Source of the DNA: JALZAI01 sp038207565
Lineage (GTDB): Bacteria > Actinomycetota > Actinomycetes > Mycobacteriales > Jatrophihabitantaceae
DNA: 64,000 bases
Reading direction: 5' to 3'
Assembly: GCA_038207565.1 (NCBI GenBank)
Contig: JBBQZQ010000019.1
Location: forward strand, 1 to 64,000
Of the stretch, positions 10,201-18,620 are shown in pieces. Under the pieces are notes generated by a model. The model made no database searches, was not told the origin of the DNA, and was given only the letters and a program-made list of their open reading frames with translations. The translations under genes and the position numbers were made by a program. Position 1 is the stretch's first letter. The number at the start of each line of letters is the position of its first letter.

Positions 10201-10535
10201 TGGACTACAAGACCAACAGACTCGGACAATACGACGAACCGCTGACCGCATGGGACTACCGCGGCCCAGCGATGGCTGATGCGATGATGCACGCGCACTA
10301 CCCACTGCAGGCCTTGTTGTATGACGTCGCACTGCACCGGTTCCTGCGCTGGAGAGTCCCGGACTACGACCCGGGGCGGCATCTCGGCGGCGTGCTGTAC
10401 CTGTTCCTTCGGGGAATGTGCGGCCCGCACGTCGTAGCCCCCGACGCAACACTTCCGGGTGTCTTCGCCTGGAAACCGCCGGCGTCCTTGGTGATCGCGG
10501 TGTCGGACGCGCTGGCTCGAGGGCTTGCCGCGTGA
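7221..10535 (+). CDS. recB: Exodeoxyribonuclease V subunit beta (RecB helicase-nuclease)
   Basis: 1104-residue 3'-5' helicase and nuclease of RecBCD. Superfamily 1 motifs are in order: Walker A ASAGTGKT at residues 24-31, 'TFGRAATQELRDRV', motif II 'VLVDEFQDTDP' near residue 270, 'GDPKQAVYAFRGAD', 'VVTVHASKGLEFP' near residue 613 and 'LLYVAMTRAQ'. The C-terminal nuclease domain keeps the 'VLDYKTN' motif (near residue 994), so nuclease activity is expected. ATG 7221 overlaps the recC stop by four bases; recD follows with the same type of overlap, so the three are one operon. Confidence 0.96.
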   Translation: MSAPAPRPFDLLGALPQGTTVLEASAGTGKTFTIAGLVTRYVAEGTARLDELLVVTFGRAATQELRDRVRERLVTARDGLAHPDAARASSDELLAHLATGGDREIAERRGRLVQALASFDSATVATTHQFCQQVLVGLGTAGDVDATAVLIENLDDLTVEVVQDLYLRKWGRNDAAAPVLSLAEATALAHAVVRDGQAELVGVGTGTDHTPALRRGFADAVRTEVELRKRARYLLSFDDLLTRLQTTLADSRSGPAAARRLRDRYRVVLVDEFQDTDPVQWDILRRAFHGHITLVLIGDPKQAVYAFRGADVHAYLDAAETADHRATLVQNWRSDPDLLLGLEALFRGAALGDRRIVVQPVSAAHAGRMLDTPHAPVQVRVVPRGNRASLAVGQARDLVTADVVNRVIDLLDATTMLGPRDGSGVRQVRPGDIAVIVRTGAQLDLVHAALLAAGVPSVQRTTSSVFRTAAGADWVVLLEALEQPHRAARLRRLAITSFVGWDAEGLERNDLDLLGLRLRHWLAVFAERGIAALFEMVSREERVPVRLLGQIDGERRFTDLRHVGEALHAAAMAGQLGLTASLEWLRRRVDESDEDSAVERSRRLDSDAAAVQVVTVHASKGLEFPIVLAPFGWDRHVFDPDIPLFHGEDGHRVRNVGGRTANGFASDQRRDKSEQFGEDLRLLYVAMTRAQAQVTAWWAPSSRNTECAPLHRLLFADDPAVEVRERVPVPNDATSLARISSRAVTGRLSVTETVPRRPVRWQGVARTAGPLSVAVLGRTMDAAWRRTSYSALTRGAHDTTPAVSSEPEAEEKDDEPATPPSDIGADLQLRDIPSPMAALPGGTAFGTLVHAVLERVDPTAADLDGEVRLQVGAQLARCGPAGMSVDVLTAALLPSLRTPLGPLAGDRALADIAPADRLVELDFEMPLRGGDRPNGVTLLGELSQLLRTHLPSNDPLAPYADLLEDPVVGDAVLRGYLGGSIDAVLRIDDRYLVLDYKTNRLGQYDEPLTAWDYRGPAMADAMMHAHYPLQALLYDVALHRFLRWRVPDYDPGRHLGGVLYLFLRGMCGPHVVAPDATLPGVFAWKPPASLVIAVSDALARGLAA

Positions 10536-12424
10536 CCCGGCTCACCGCAGCTCGTGCCGCCGGTCTGCTGGCCGCGTTCGGCGAGGTCGGTGTGTTGACA
10601 CTGGCAGACGTGCATGTCGCGCAGCGGCTGGGCGCGCTGGCCGGCGAGCGCGACGACCGCGTGCTGCTCGCTGCTGCGCTGACCGTCCGTGGCACCCGGC
10701 ACGGATCCGTTGTACTCGACCTGGCCGCCGCCGCGCAGACGATCACACCCGATGCCGACGATGCAGAGGAATTGAGTGCCGAGCTGGCGTGGCCCGAGCT
10801 CGACGGATGGGTCGCAGCCTGTGCGGCGAGCCCCCTGGTCACCGGCGCGGCCGGGGGCCCACCGATGCAGATGGTGGGATCGCGGCTCTGGCTGGACCGG
10901 TATTGGCGGCAGGAGGTCCAGGTTGCCGACGACCTGCTGCGGCGCAGTTCCGACCGTCCCGACGATGTCGAGCCGACAATGCTGCGCGCCGATCTGGACT
11001 CCCTGTTCGTCGGTCACCCCGCGGCGGACCAACGGCTTGCCGTGGCTGTCGCCGCACTGTCGCGGGTATCGGTGATCGCGGGCGGCCCGGGTACCGGCAA
11101 GACGACGACGGTGGCGCAACTGATCACCGTGCTGTTGCGCCGCCTCGGTCCGGGCCTTCGAATCGCGTTGGCCGCACCGACCGGAAAGGCTGCCGCGCGG
11201 CTGGAGGAAGCCGTGCACTCGGCGGCCGGTGCGCTGACCGACGAGGATCGTGCTGCGCTCGGGCGGTTGTCGGCGTCGACCGTCCATCGGCTCCTCGGCT
11301 GGCGGCCGGGGACGTCGAGCCGATTCCGGCACGACCGCAACAATCACCTGCCCGTTGACGTCGTGATCGTCGACGAGAGTTCGATGGTGTCGCTGACGTT
11401 GATGGCGCGACTGCTGGAGGCGCTGGGGCCGGCGACGCGGCTGGTGCTTGTCGGCGATCCGGACCAGCTGGCCTCGGTCGAGGCGGGCGCAGTTCTCGGT
11501 GATCTCGTCGACCAGGGCGACGTCGGACCGGTCACCGAGGCGTTCCGATCGCGCCTGGCGGCAGCGACCGACGATGTGTCGTCCGCCGAGCGACCGGACT
11601 CGCCCGGATCGCAACTCCGTGAGTCGGTCGTCGAGCTGCGGACGGTTCACCGCTTCGACGCCGGAGGCCCGATTGCCGAACTCGCCGCGTTGGTTCGGGC
11701 CGGGCGAGGTAATGACGCGCTCGCATTGCTACGGTCCGAGCCCGACGGATTGATATTCCATGAAGTCGGCGACGACGATCTGCTGTCCGGGACCGCTTTG
11801 GCGGACGTGCAAGAGACAATCGGCCGGCACGAGAACGCACTGATTCTGGCCGCGCGCGCCGAGGACGTGGAGGGTGCGCTGGACGCGCTGGAGCGGCACC
11901 GTGTGCTCTGCGCACATCGGGTCGGTCCGCGCGGCGTGCGGCACTGGACCGGTCTGTGTGAGCAATGGCTCGCGCCCGGTGTCGAAGCTCGCAGTGACGG
12001 CCGCTATGCGGGCCAGCCGCTGTTGGTGACGTCCAACGACTACGAGGTCGGTCTGTACAACGGGGACAGCGGTGTGGTGGTGCGGCAGGGTGACGACCTG
12101 CTGGCTGCCTTCCGGCGCGGCGGTTCGCCGATCGTGCTGCCACTTATCAGGCTGGGCGATGTTCGTCCGTTGCATGCGATGACGGTCCACCGTGCCCAGG
12201 GCAGCCAGTTCGAATCGGTGACCGTGCTGTTGCCGTTCGCCGCCTCCCCGCTCGCGACCAGGCAGACGTTCTACACCGCGGTCACGCGTGCATCACGGGA
12301 GGTTCGGCTCGTGGGTTCCGCCGAGTCCGTGCTGGCGTGTGTGCACCGCCCGATCGCTCGCGCCACCGGATTGCGGGCACGATTGGACACCACGATGGTC
12401 CCCGTCTCGATGGACACCGACTGA
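10532..12424 (+). CDS. recD: Exodeoxyribonuclease V subunit alpha (RecD helicase)
   Basis: 630-residue 5'-3' helicase of RecBCD. Walker A 'GGPGTGKTTT' is at about residues 183-192, the DExx box 'VIVDESSMVS' near residue 280, 'GDPDQLASVEAGAVLGDL' follows, and motif VI 'TVHRAQGSQFESV' and 'YTAVTRA' are near the end. All helicase motifs look intact. GTG 10532 overlaps the recB stop (GTGA). No hairpin terminator is obvious after the stop. Confidence 0.95.
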   Translation: MTRLTAARAAGLLAAFGEVGVLTLADVHVAQRLGALAGERDDRVLLAAALTVRGTRHGSVVLDLAAAAQTITPDADDAEELSAELAWPELDGWVAACAASPLVTGAAGGPPMQMVGSRLWLDRYWRQEVQVADDLLRRSSDRPDDVEPTMLRADLDSLFVGHPAADQRLAVAVAALSRVSVIAGGPGTGKTTTVAQLITVLLRRLGPGLRIALAAPTGKAAARLEEAVHSAAGALTDEDRAALGRLSASTVHRLLGWRPGTSSRFRHDRNNHLPVDVVIVDESSMVSLTLMARLLEALGPATRLVLVGDPDQLASVEAGAVLGDLVDQGDVGPVTEAFRSRLAAATDDVSSAERPDSPGSQLRESVVELRTVHRFDAGGPIAELAALVRAGRGNDALALLRSEPDGLIFHEVGDDDLLSGTALADVQETIGRHENALILAARAEDVEGALDALERHRVLCAHRVGPRGVRHWTGLCEQWLAPGVEARSDGRYAGQPLLVTSNDYEVGLYNGDSGVVVRQGDDLLAAFRRGGSPIVLPLIRLGDVRPLHAMTVHRAQGSQFESVTVLLPFAASPLATRQTFYTAVTRASREVRLVGSAESVLACVHRPIARATGLRARLDTTMVPVSMDTD

Positions 12425-12706
12425 CGAACGTCCACAGCGCGGCGACGCCGCCAGGCTGGCCGTCTAGCTCATGGACCCGAAGGACCCTGCGGACGTCGCA
12501 CGATGGTCAGCCCTCAAGGCCGGCGTCGCGCGGGCGTCGACTGACCCGGCACAACCGGTCGTCCGGCGGTGGTTGGTCCCGCCGCGTGAAACCAATCCGG
12601 CGTCCCGAGACGTCATAACAGTGTACGGGTGGATTGGCGGCGCGGCGAACGATCATGCAGGCAGCGGCAGACCTACGAGCGGCCCCGTGTAGCCGGTAGG
12701 TGGTAG
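12425..12706. other. Intergenic stretch after recD
   Basis: About 280 bases. A 73-codon frame from ATG 12471 has no recognisable family and no convincing ribosome site, so I do not call it a gene. No RNA-like hairpin is evident. Confidence 0.4.
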
Positions 12707-12817
12707 GTGATGGGGTGTTCGGTGGGAACGGTGCGGAGCCAGACCGCTCGCGCGTCGGCGCGCCTGCGGACAGATGCCAGGCTCGGCGATTTACGGGATG
12801 AGCAGGTCCGGCCATGA
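12707..12817 (+). pseudogene. SigE-family sigma factor, C-terminal remnant
   Basis: The frame ending at TGA 12815-12817 reads 'GCSVGTVRSQTARASARLR' followed by 'TDARLGDLRDE'. This is the sigma region 4.2 helix-turn-helix and tail typical of actinobacterial SigE-family extracytoplasmic sigma factors ('GCSEGTVKSQTARALARLR'). A stop at 12704-12706 lies just before it, and sigma region 2 is absent. Its stop overlaps the ATG of the next gene in the usual operon manner, so it was once the sigma gene of a sigma/partner pair. Confidence 0.75.
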
Positions 12818-13896
12818 CCGGGCATGAGGATGCCGAGAACCGGTTGCCGGACCTGCTTCATGAGACGCCGCCGGTTTTGAACGGGGTTCTCGGCGAGCCG
12901 CATCCCGAACGGCCGTCGCGTCGAATCGCGGCCGCTGTTGCCGCGGTTGCCGCAGTCCTCGTCGTGGTGGCGGGAGTTCTAGCCGTGGCCGACAAGGGGC
13001 ACTCACGCCCGACCGCTGCCCATGACCCGACCGGCGCGCGACGAGGAGCACTCCTCGGCAACAGCCGCCTCGATCAACTGGCCGAACACGCGCCGTGCCA
13101 CCTCACCTCCAGAGACTCGGATCTCGCCGGCCGGCAGGTGGTAGAGCAGTTCGCAGCGTCAGCAGTCATCCGGTGCAGTTCAGCGGAACGGGTCTATCCG
13201 GGTGAAGGTGAATGGCAGGTCCTCATCCGGCAGGTGTCGGGCAGCGGTCTCAACCGGTTGCTGTCAGCGCTGACCCGAGCCGATCAAAAGTCTTCGGCCG
13301 GGCAGATCTGCTCCGCCATCGGCTACTTACCGCTGACCATCCTGCTCGCTGACCGGGCGGGGCGATTTCTGCACCCCCGCGCCCCGACGACTGCCTGCGG
13401 CGCACCGCAACCCGCCGTTGTGCGAGCTATCGACCATGCCTCCTGGCGCACCGTTTCGGTGAGCCGAATCAGGCAGACCCGAACAGCGGATTCGATCAGC
13501 AGCGGTTGCGACATGGGATGGAAGAACGAGAACGCGCTCTACGAAAAGTCCGGCGTCCGTGCCGGGGTCGGCGGGCCAGTGTTCGCCCGAAATCCCGATG
13601 CCCAGCTGCAGGTGTGCCTCTACCGCACGACCGATGACCCGGACGGCGGAACATTGACCCGCAGCCTGATCCTGACCCGCGACCAATCGCGGCAGTTACG
13701 CGCCGCACTGACCGGCGGTGGGCCTACCCGCACGTGCGCCCGTCAGCCGAGCTTCGCCGTCATCCGCGTCAGGGGCGGACAATGGGTCAACCTTGAACTG
13801 GGCGGCTGTTGGCGCCTGATCCGCAACGATTCGAACCCGATTACCTACGCAATCGCGCAATCCGAAGTGGTCAAGGAGGTTCTGCAGCTGCCGTAG
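12814..13896 (+). CDS. Membrane-anchored hypothetical protein, former partner of a sigma factor
   Basis: 360 residues: a cytoplasmic N-terminus of ~37 residues, one hydrophobic segment at about 39-60 (Ala/Val rich) and an extracytoplasmic domain of ~300 residues with scattered cysteines. I recognise no enzyme motif. Position (overlapping the stop of the sigma-factor remnant) and topology match the membrane proteins encoded after SigE-family sigma genes, some of which act as anti-sigma factors. That role is inferred from context only. With the sigma gene broken, it may have lost its partner. Confidence 0.65.
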   Translation: MTGHEDAENRLPDLLHETPPVLNGVLGEPHPERPSRRIAAAVAAVAAVLVVVAGVLAVADKGHSRPTAAHDPTGARRGALLGNSRLDQLAEHAPCHLTSRDSDLAGRQVVEQFAASAVIRCSSAERVYPGEGEWQVLIRQVSGSGLNRLLSALTRADQKSSAGQICSAIGYLPLTILLADRAGRFLHPRAPTTACGAPQPAVVRAIDHASWRTVSVSRIRQTRTADSISSGCDMGWKNENALYEKSGVRAGVGGPVFARNPDAQLQVCLYRTTDDPDGGTLTRSLILTRDQSRQLRAALTGGGPTRTCARQPSFAVIRVRGGQWVNLELGGCWRLIRNDSNPITYAIAQSEVVKEVLQLP

Positions 13897-14030
13897 GGCC
13901 GCTCAGCGGGCGGCCTCGCAGCTCGCGATCCTCATCGACGCCACGCCGCCGTCTCGGTCGGAGTCGCCAGGACAAAGACAACGCTCACGCGACACGGTGG
14001 CTGCTACCCGATGCTGGCATCATCGTTCAG

Positions 14031-14435
14031 ATGGGCGAGGAGACCTATGAAAAGAATCCGCGAGTCGACACCTACATCGACGCATTACCCCAGTGGCAGC
14101 AGGAGATTTGCCACCTCGTTCGCGATCTCGTCCATGAGGCCGATCCGGAGGTCACCGAGACGATTAAGCGAAGTGTGCAACCCTACTTCGTGCTCGACGG
14201 AAACATCTGCGCCCTGCTCGCGACAAAGGACCACGTCAACGTGTTCCTGTACGACGGCGCGATGGTTGCCGATCCGGAGGGCATCATCACGGCCGGACAT
14301 CAGAACAAGACCGCCCGGACCGTCGCCTTCCGCAGGGACGCGACGATCAATGCCGCCGCCTTGGTCGAGATGTTCAGACAGATCATCGCCAACAATCGTG
14401 CTGGGGGCTGGCGGAAGCTGCAACGCGAGCACTAG
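14031..14435 (+). CDS. DUF1801 domain protein
   Basis: 134-residue YdhG-like protein. The motif order 'YIDALPQWQQEICHLVRDLV', 'EVTETIKRSVQPYF' and 'VNVFLYDGA' is that of DUF1801, a small cytoplasmic fold of unknown biochemical role. ATG 14031 is chosen because family similarity begins there; the frame is open upstream without similarity. It stands alone. Confidence 0.8.
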   Translation: MGEETYEKNPRVDTYIDALPQWQQEICHLVRDLVHEADPEVTETIKRSVQPYFVLDGNICALLATKDHVNVFLYDGAMVADPEGIITAGHQNKTARTVAFRRDATINAAALVEMFRQIIANNRAGGWRKLQREH

Positions 14436-14527
14436 GAATCTTCGAAGCGACACCTCCCGGGGAGGGCTGCGGCGCGCTCGGCGTGCGATCTCACCCCGTG
14501 CGAGCGCCAGCACGTCCGCAACCTCGG

Positions 14528-15103
14528 TTAGCGGGTGGCGAGAAAGCTGAGCACCCGCTGGCTCAGGAGCAGAGCGGCGCCCTCGTCGTACGACGCGAGG
14601 CTGGCGTCGGCGAACAGGTGCTGATCACCGGGATACAGGAACAGCTCGGCCTGCTCTGCCGACTCGACCAGCGCACGGGCCGCGTCGAGGTCGCCCTCGC
14701 CGGCGAAGTACGGGTCTGCTTCCATGCCGTGAATCTGCGCAGGCACGTCGACGGGCCATGACGACCCGAACTCCGAGGTGGGGATGCAGGCGTGAAACAG
14801 CAGCGCGCCGCGGGCTCCGATCCGGGTCTGAGCCAACTTCTGCGCAGGGACCACCCCGAGCGAGAATCCCGCGTAAACCAGCTCATTCGGGAGTTCATCA
14901 GCAGCACGCGTGCCGCGGTCGACGACCTCGTCGAAGCCGATCTCTCCCGCGTATGCCACGCCGTCGTCCAAACTGCCGAACGTGCGGCCGCCATAGAGGT
15001 CCGGAGCGTGCACAGTGTGTCCTGCGCTTCGCAATTGGTCGGCGAAGTCGAGAAAACCCGACGTCTGACCCTGCGCGTGATGGAACAACAACACCTCTGC
15101 CAT
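14528..15103 (-). CDS. Dienelactone hydrolase family protein
   Basis: 191-residue alpha/beta hydrolase of the dienelactone hydrolase family. 'LLFHHAQGQTSGFLDFADQL' and 'HAPDLYGGRTF' are typical. The nucleophile position reads G-F-S-L-G; DLH enzymes often have Cys here, so Ser suggests an esterase-like variant. The acid lies in 'YFAGEGD' and His in 'GDQHLFAD'. The start at 15103 is preferred over 15109 because AAGGAG lies seven bases before it and only one base before the other. No operon partner. Confidence 0.82.
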   Translation of the reverse strand: MAEVLLFHHAQGQTSGFLDFADQLRSAGHTVHAPDLYGGRTFGSLDDGVAYAGEIGFDEVVDRGTRAADELPNELVYAGFSLGVVPAQKLAQTRIGARGALLFHACIPTSEFGSSWPVDVPAQIHGMEADPYFAGEGDLDAARALVESAEQAELFLYPGDQHLFADASLASYDEGAALLLSQRVLSFLATR

Positions 15104-15293
15104 GCTCATGCTCCTTATCGTGTGCTGCATCTACGTCATCCACCCCTGATCATGGGCGCGGACTTTACCGGTGGGATTGTCTTGATCACCACGCTCTCGT
15201 GATGGCGCGGGGCATGCCGAGCGCGTGTTGATCAGAGCCGAATCAGCCGGTGGACCGACGCTGCAGCGTGGAACCGCTCGGGCGGGCATTGCC

Positions 15294-15611
15294 TCACGGC
15301 ACGTATTTCCCCAGCCAGCGCACCGCACGACCGATGACGGGGCTGTTATGCCATCCGCGCTCGACAACTCCCCGCCGCAGTCTGCGCAACCAGCCTCGCG
15401 CTCGGACGCCGGGGCCGGTTCTGGCCCGATCCTCGATCTCCCACGCCTCCTTGTGGACGAAGTGTGCGCACGCGAGGCACAGCACCACTTCGGGATGATT
15501 GCCGAGATGCACCATCGCTTCGGACGGCTGGGTCATTCCGCAGCACCAGCAATCCGAGGGCGCACCCGCCGTCTCGCCGATGGCAGTCGTCGCCCTCATG
15601 AGCCTCATCAT
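15294..15611 (-). CDS. Small zinc-ribbon-like hypothetical protein
   Basis: About 105 residues. A CWCCG motif near residue 22 and a C-L-A-C-A-H motif near residue 46 could bind one zinc ion. The middle 'MVHLGNHPEVVLCLACAHFV' looks conserved in character, while the C-terminal third is Arg/Gly rich. No function can be assigned. The exact start is uncertain (two close ATG codons). Confidence 0.6.
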   Translation of the reverse strand: MMRLMRATTAIGETAGAPSDCWCCGMTQPSEAMVHLGNHPEVVLCLACAHFVHKEAWEIEDRARTGPGVRARGWLRRLRRGVVERGWHNSPVIGRAVRWLGKYVP

Positions 15612-15774
15612 CCGCGCAGTAGCTACGGCACGTGGTCACAGCCGCTGAGATGGAGCGTAGAACAACGGGCCTCGCTCGGCAGCTGACGTGCGGCGCGCTT
15701 CGCGGGCATTGCGTTGCGGGGTCACTCCGCGTTCGGCGAACCCCCCGAAACGGACGTGCTCGGGCCACACTCCA

Positions 15775-17178
15775 ATGATGACCGTCTACACCCAGCACCT
15801 GCGCGGGCGAACATATCGTTTCGACGGCCTCGTCGACCTGCTGGCGCGGGCGAGCCCGCGGCGTTCCGGGGACGAACTCGCCGGATGCGCTGCGGAGTCC
15901 TCCGCCCAGCGCGCCGCCGCGCAATGGGCATTGGCGGATGTCCCGCTCGCCACGTTCCTCGACGAGCTCGTCGTGCCCTACGAGAGCGACGAGGTCTCCC
16001 GGCTGATCGTCGACACGCTCGACCGTGACGCGTTCGCCGCGGTCGCGCACCTGAGCGTCGGGGAGCTTCGCGACCGGCTGCTCGAGGTAGCGGCGAGCCC
16101 GCACGCCGCCGCCACATTGGCGGGGCTCGCTGCGGGCCTGATGCCCGAGATGGCCGCCGCGGTCAGCAAGCTGATGCGCAACCAGGATCTGATCGCGGTC
16201 GCCCGCCGCGCAGCAGTGGTGACAGCATTCCGCGACACGCTCGGCCTGCCCGGGCGCCTGGCCACCCGCCTGCAACCGAACCATCCGACCGACGACCCGC
16301 GCGGCATCGCGGCGGCGACGCTCGATGGTCTGCTGCTCGGTTGCGGCGACGCGGTGATCGGTATCAACCCGGCGACCGACTCTCCCGGCGCAACGCGTGA
16401 GCTGCTGGTGCTGCTCGACGACGTACGTGCGCGCTACGACATCCCGACGCAGACGTGCGTACTGGCACACGTCAGCACGACCGTCGAGCTGATCGAGCAG
16501 GGCGCCCCGGTCGATCTGGTGTTCCAGTCGATCGGCGGCACGCAGGGCACGAACACGTCCTTCGGCGTCGACATCGCGCGGCTCGAGGACGCCCGCGCGG
16601 CGGCGCTCGAGCTGCACAGGGGGACGGTCGGCGACGACGTGATGTATTTCGAGACGGGCCAGGGCTCGTCGCTGAGCGCAGGCGCGCATCTCGGGACGGG
16701 CGGGCGTCCGGTCGACCAGCAGACCCTCGAAGCACGTGCGTACGGGCTCGCCCGGCACCTGCACCCGCTGATCGTCAACACGGTCGTCGGCTTCATCGGA
16801 CCGGAATACCTCTACGACGGCAAGCAGATCGTGCGCGCCGGGCTCGAGGATCACTTCTGCGGCAAGCTGCTCGGGCTGCCGATGGGTGTGGACGTCTGCT
16901 ACACCAACCACGCCGAGGCCGACCAGGACGACACGGACACTCTGCTCACGCTGCTCGGCGTCGCCGGTTGCACCTACGTGATCGCGGTGCCCGGAGCGGA
17001 TGACGTGATGTTGGGGTATCAGAGCACGTCTTTCCACGACGCGCTCTACGTTCGCAGCGCGCTCGGCCTACGTCCCGCCCCGGAGTTCGAGGCATGGCTG
17101 CACACCCTCGGCATGATCGACGACGACGGGGCGGTGTTGCCCGTCGGCGCCTCCCCGCTGCTGGCCATCGGCCGATGA
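15775..17178 (+). CDS. eutB: Ethanolamine ammonia-lyase large subunit
   Basis: 467-residue EutB, the catalytic barrel subunit of the adenosylcobalamin-dependent enzyme that turns ethanolamine into acetaldehyde and ammonia. Characteristic stretches are 'GLPGRLATRLQPNHPTDD', 'GDAVIGINPATDS', 'SIGGTQGTNTSFGVD', 'YFETGQGSSLSAGAH' and 'NHAEADQDD'. Two adjacent ATG codons (15775 and 15778) could serve as start; there is no clear ribosome site. eutC follows with a four-base overlap. No microcompartment shell genes or EutA reactivase are in view. Confidence 0.95.
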   Translation: MMTVYTQHLRGRTYRFDGLVDLLARASPRRSGDELAGCAAESSAQRAAAQWALADVPLATFLDELVVPYESDEVSRLIVDTLDRDAFAAVAHLSVGELRDRLLEVAASPHAAATLAGLAAGLMPEMAAAVSKLMRNQDLIAVARRAAVVTAFRDTLGLPGRLATRLQPNHPTDDPRGIAAATLDGLLLGCGDAVIGINPATDSPGATRELLVLLDDVRARYDIPTQTCVLAHVSTTVELIEQGAPVDLVFQSIGGTQGTNTSFGVDIARLEDARAAALELHRGTVGDDVMYFETGQGSSLSAGAHLGTGGRPVDQQTLEARAYGLARHLHPLIVNTVVGFIGPEYLYDGKQIVRAGLEDHFCGKLLGLPMGVDVCYTNHAEADQDDTDTLLTLLGVAGCTYVIAVPGADDVMLGYQSTSFHDALYVRSALGLRPAPEFEAWLHTLGMIDDDGAVLPVGASPLLAIGR

Positions 17179-17927
17179 ACACCGACGAGTTCTGGGACGG
17201 ACTGCGACGCACCACGCAGGCACGCATCGGTCTCGGACGCTCCGGTAACGCGCTACCCACCGCGGCCGAACTCGAGTTCCGCGCCGCGCACGCCGATGCA
17301 CGCGACGCCGTGCACGACTGCCTCGACGTGGTGGCGCTCGCGCAGCATCTCCAGCCATTGGGTTTGGCCGACCCGTTGCTCGTCACCAGTCGGGCCCGGT
17401 CACGCGAGGAGTATCTGCGTCGCCCCGATCTCGGACGTGAGACAGCGGAACCGATCCTCGCACCCGCGCAGAGCGCCGATCTCGCCGTGGTGCTGGCCGA
17501 CGGGCTCTCCGCACGGGCGGTCGAGACACACGCTGTGCCGCTGCTCGAAGCCCTGCTCGATCAGGTGTCCTCGAGCCTCGCACCGCCGACGATCGCCACC
17601 CAGGCGCGGGTGGCGCTCGGCGACCACATCGGCCAGGCCCTCGGCGCGCGGGCAGTGCTGGTGCTCATCGGGGAACGACCCGGCTTGTCGGTGAACGACA
17701 GCCTCGGCGCGTACCTCACCTACGCGCCCCGTCCCGGACGCAGTGACGCGGAACGCAATTGCGTGTCCAACATCCATCCACCGGACGGGCTCGGGTACGC
17801 AGCGGCCGCTCGCGTGATCGCCGGTCTGCTGCAGGCATCCTTTCGGCTGGGCGAGTCCGGGGTACGGGTCAAGGACCGCTCACGCGCAGAACTCGACCCG
17901 TCCGATGCGAAAGTGCTGGAGCAGTAG
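17175..17927 (+). CDS. eutC: Ethanolamine ammonia-lyase small subunit
   Basis: 250-residue EutC, which together with EutB binds the cobalamin cofactor. Signature stretches: 'TQARIGLGRSGNALPT', 'VVLADGLSARAVE', 'IGERPGLSVNDSLGAYLTYA' and 'RNCVSNIHPPDGLGYAAAA'. The ATG overlaps the eutB stop, indicating translational coupling. The next gene, a HAD phosphatase, is convergent with only 12 bases between. Confidence 0.95.
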   Translation: MNTDEFWDGLRRTTQARIGLGRSGNALPTAAELEFRAAHADARDAVHDCLDVVALAQHLQPLGLADPLLVTSRARSREEYLRRPDLGRETAEPILAPAQSADLAVVLADGLSARAVETHAVPLLEALLDQVSSSLAPPTIATQARVALGDHIGQALGARAVLVLIGERPGLSVNDSLGAYLTYAPRPGRSDAERNCVSNIHPPDGLGYAAAARVIAGLLQASFRLGESGVRVKDRSRAELDPSDAKVLEQ

Positions 17928-17939
17928 TCACGTCGCGAT

Positions 17940-18572
17940 TCAACCCCCGCTGACCACAAGACCGGAGCCGGTCCAGCGCAGCGACCTCAAGTCGGCGACG
18001 ACGACGTCGGCCTCCTGGTCCAGCCCCCGTCCACCCACCCCGACGACGGCTGCGACCCCTGCCGCGCGCGCGGCGGCGATGCCGGCCGGCGCGTCCTCCA
18101 GCACGATCGCGTCATGCGGGGCGACCCCCAGCCGGGCTGCGGCGGCCAGGTAACCCTCAGGATCGGGCTTGCCGCGTGCGACGTCGTCCGCAGTGACGAG
18201 GACGTCCGGGGCGGGCAGCCCGGCAGCCGCCAGCCGCGCCCCGGCCAGCGCTCGGGTGCCCGACGTCACCGCCGCCCAGCTGCCCACCGGCATCATCGCC
18301 AGCAGATCCCGGGCGCCGGCGATCGGGGTTACCGCCCGGGCGTACTCCACCTCGTAGCGGTCGATGCGGGCGAGGGCGTCGTCCCTGCCGTCGCCGGGCA
18401 CCAGCAGCGTGACCGTGTCCACCGAGCGGCGCCCGTGAACCATGCCGGTGACGTGCCCGGGTTCGAGGCCGAGATCGACAGCCCAGCGGCTCCACGCCGC
18501 CACGACACTCGCGTCGGAGTCGACGAGCACGCCGTCGCAGTCGAAGAGCACGGCATGGCAGGCGAGCGTCAT
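17940..18572 (-). CDS. HAD-superfamily sugar-phosphatase-like hydrolase
   Basis: 210-residue HAD hydrolase with a C1-type cap. Motif I is 'FDCDGVLVDSD' (nucleophile Asp within the first 12 residues), motif II 'AVTSGT', motif III Lys in 'ARGKPDPEGYL', motif IV 'VLEDAPAGIAAARAAG'. This resembles the beta-phosphoglucomutase/glycerol-3-phosphatase/2-deoxyglucose-6-phosphatase group; substrate unknown. ATG 18572 is preferred (AGGA eight bases upstream); an ATG at 18581 would add three residues. It is divergent from the exonuclease gene. Confidence 0.85.
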   Translation of the reverse strand: MTLACHAVLFDCDGVLVDSDASVVAAWSRWAVDLGLEPGHVTGMVHGRRSVDTVTLLVPGDGRDDALARIDRYEVEYARAVTPIAGARDLLAMMPVGSWAAVTSGTRALAGARLAAAGLPAPDVLVTADDVARGKPDPEGYLAAAARLGVAPHDAIVLEDAPAGIAAARAAGVAAVVGVGGRGLDQEADVVVADLRSLRWTGSGLVVSGG

Positions 18573-18620
18573 GGAGGCCATCCTGCGATTCTGCCCGCGA
18601 CGTCGGATCCGTGTGCCAGA

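Noticed and set aside
12471..12692. 73-codon frame after recD
   Set aside because: No family, no ribosome site, ends in low-complexity sequence; kept only as intergenic content.
15346..17037. 563-codon minus-strand frame across eutB
   Set aside because: Shadow of eutB; low-complexity Arg/Val/Gln sequence.
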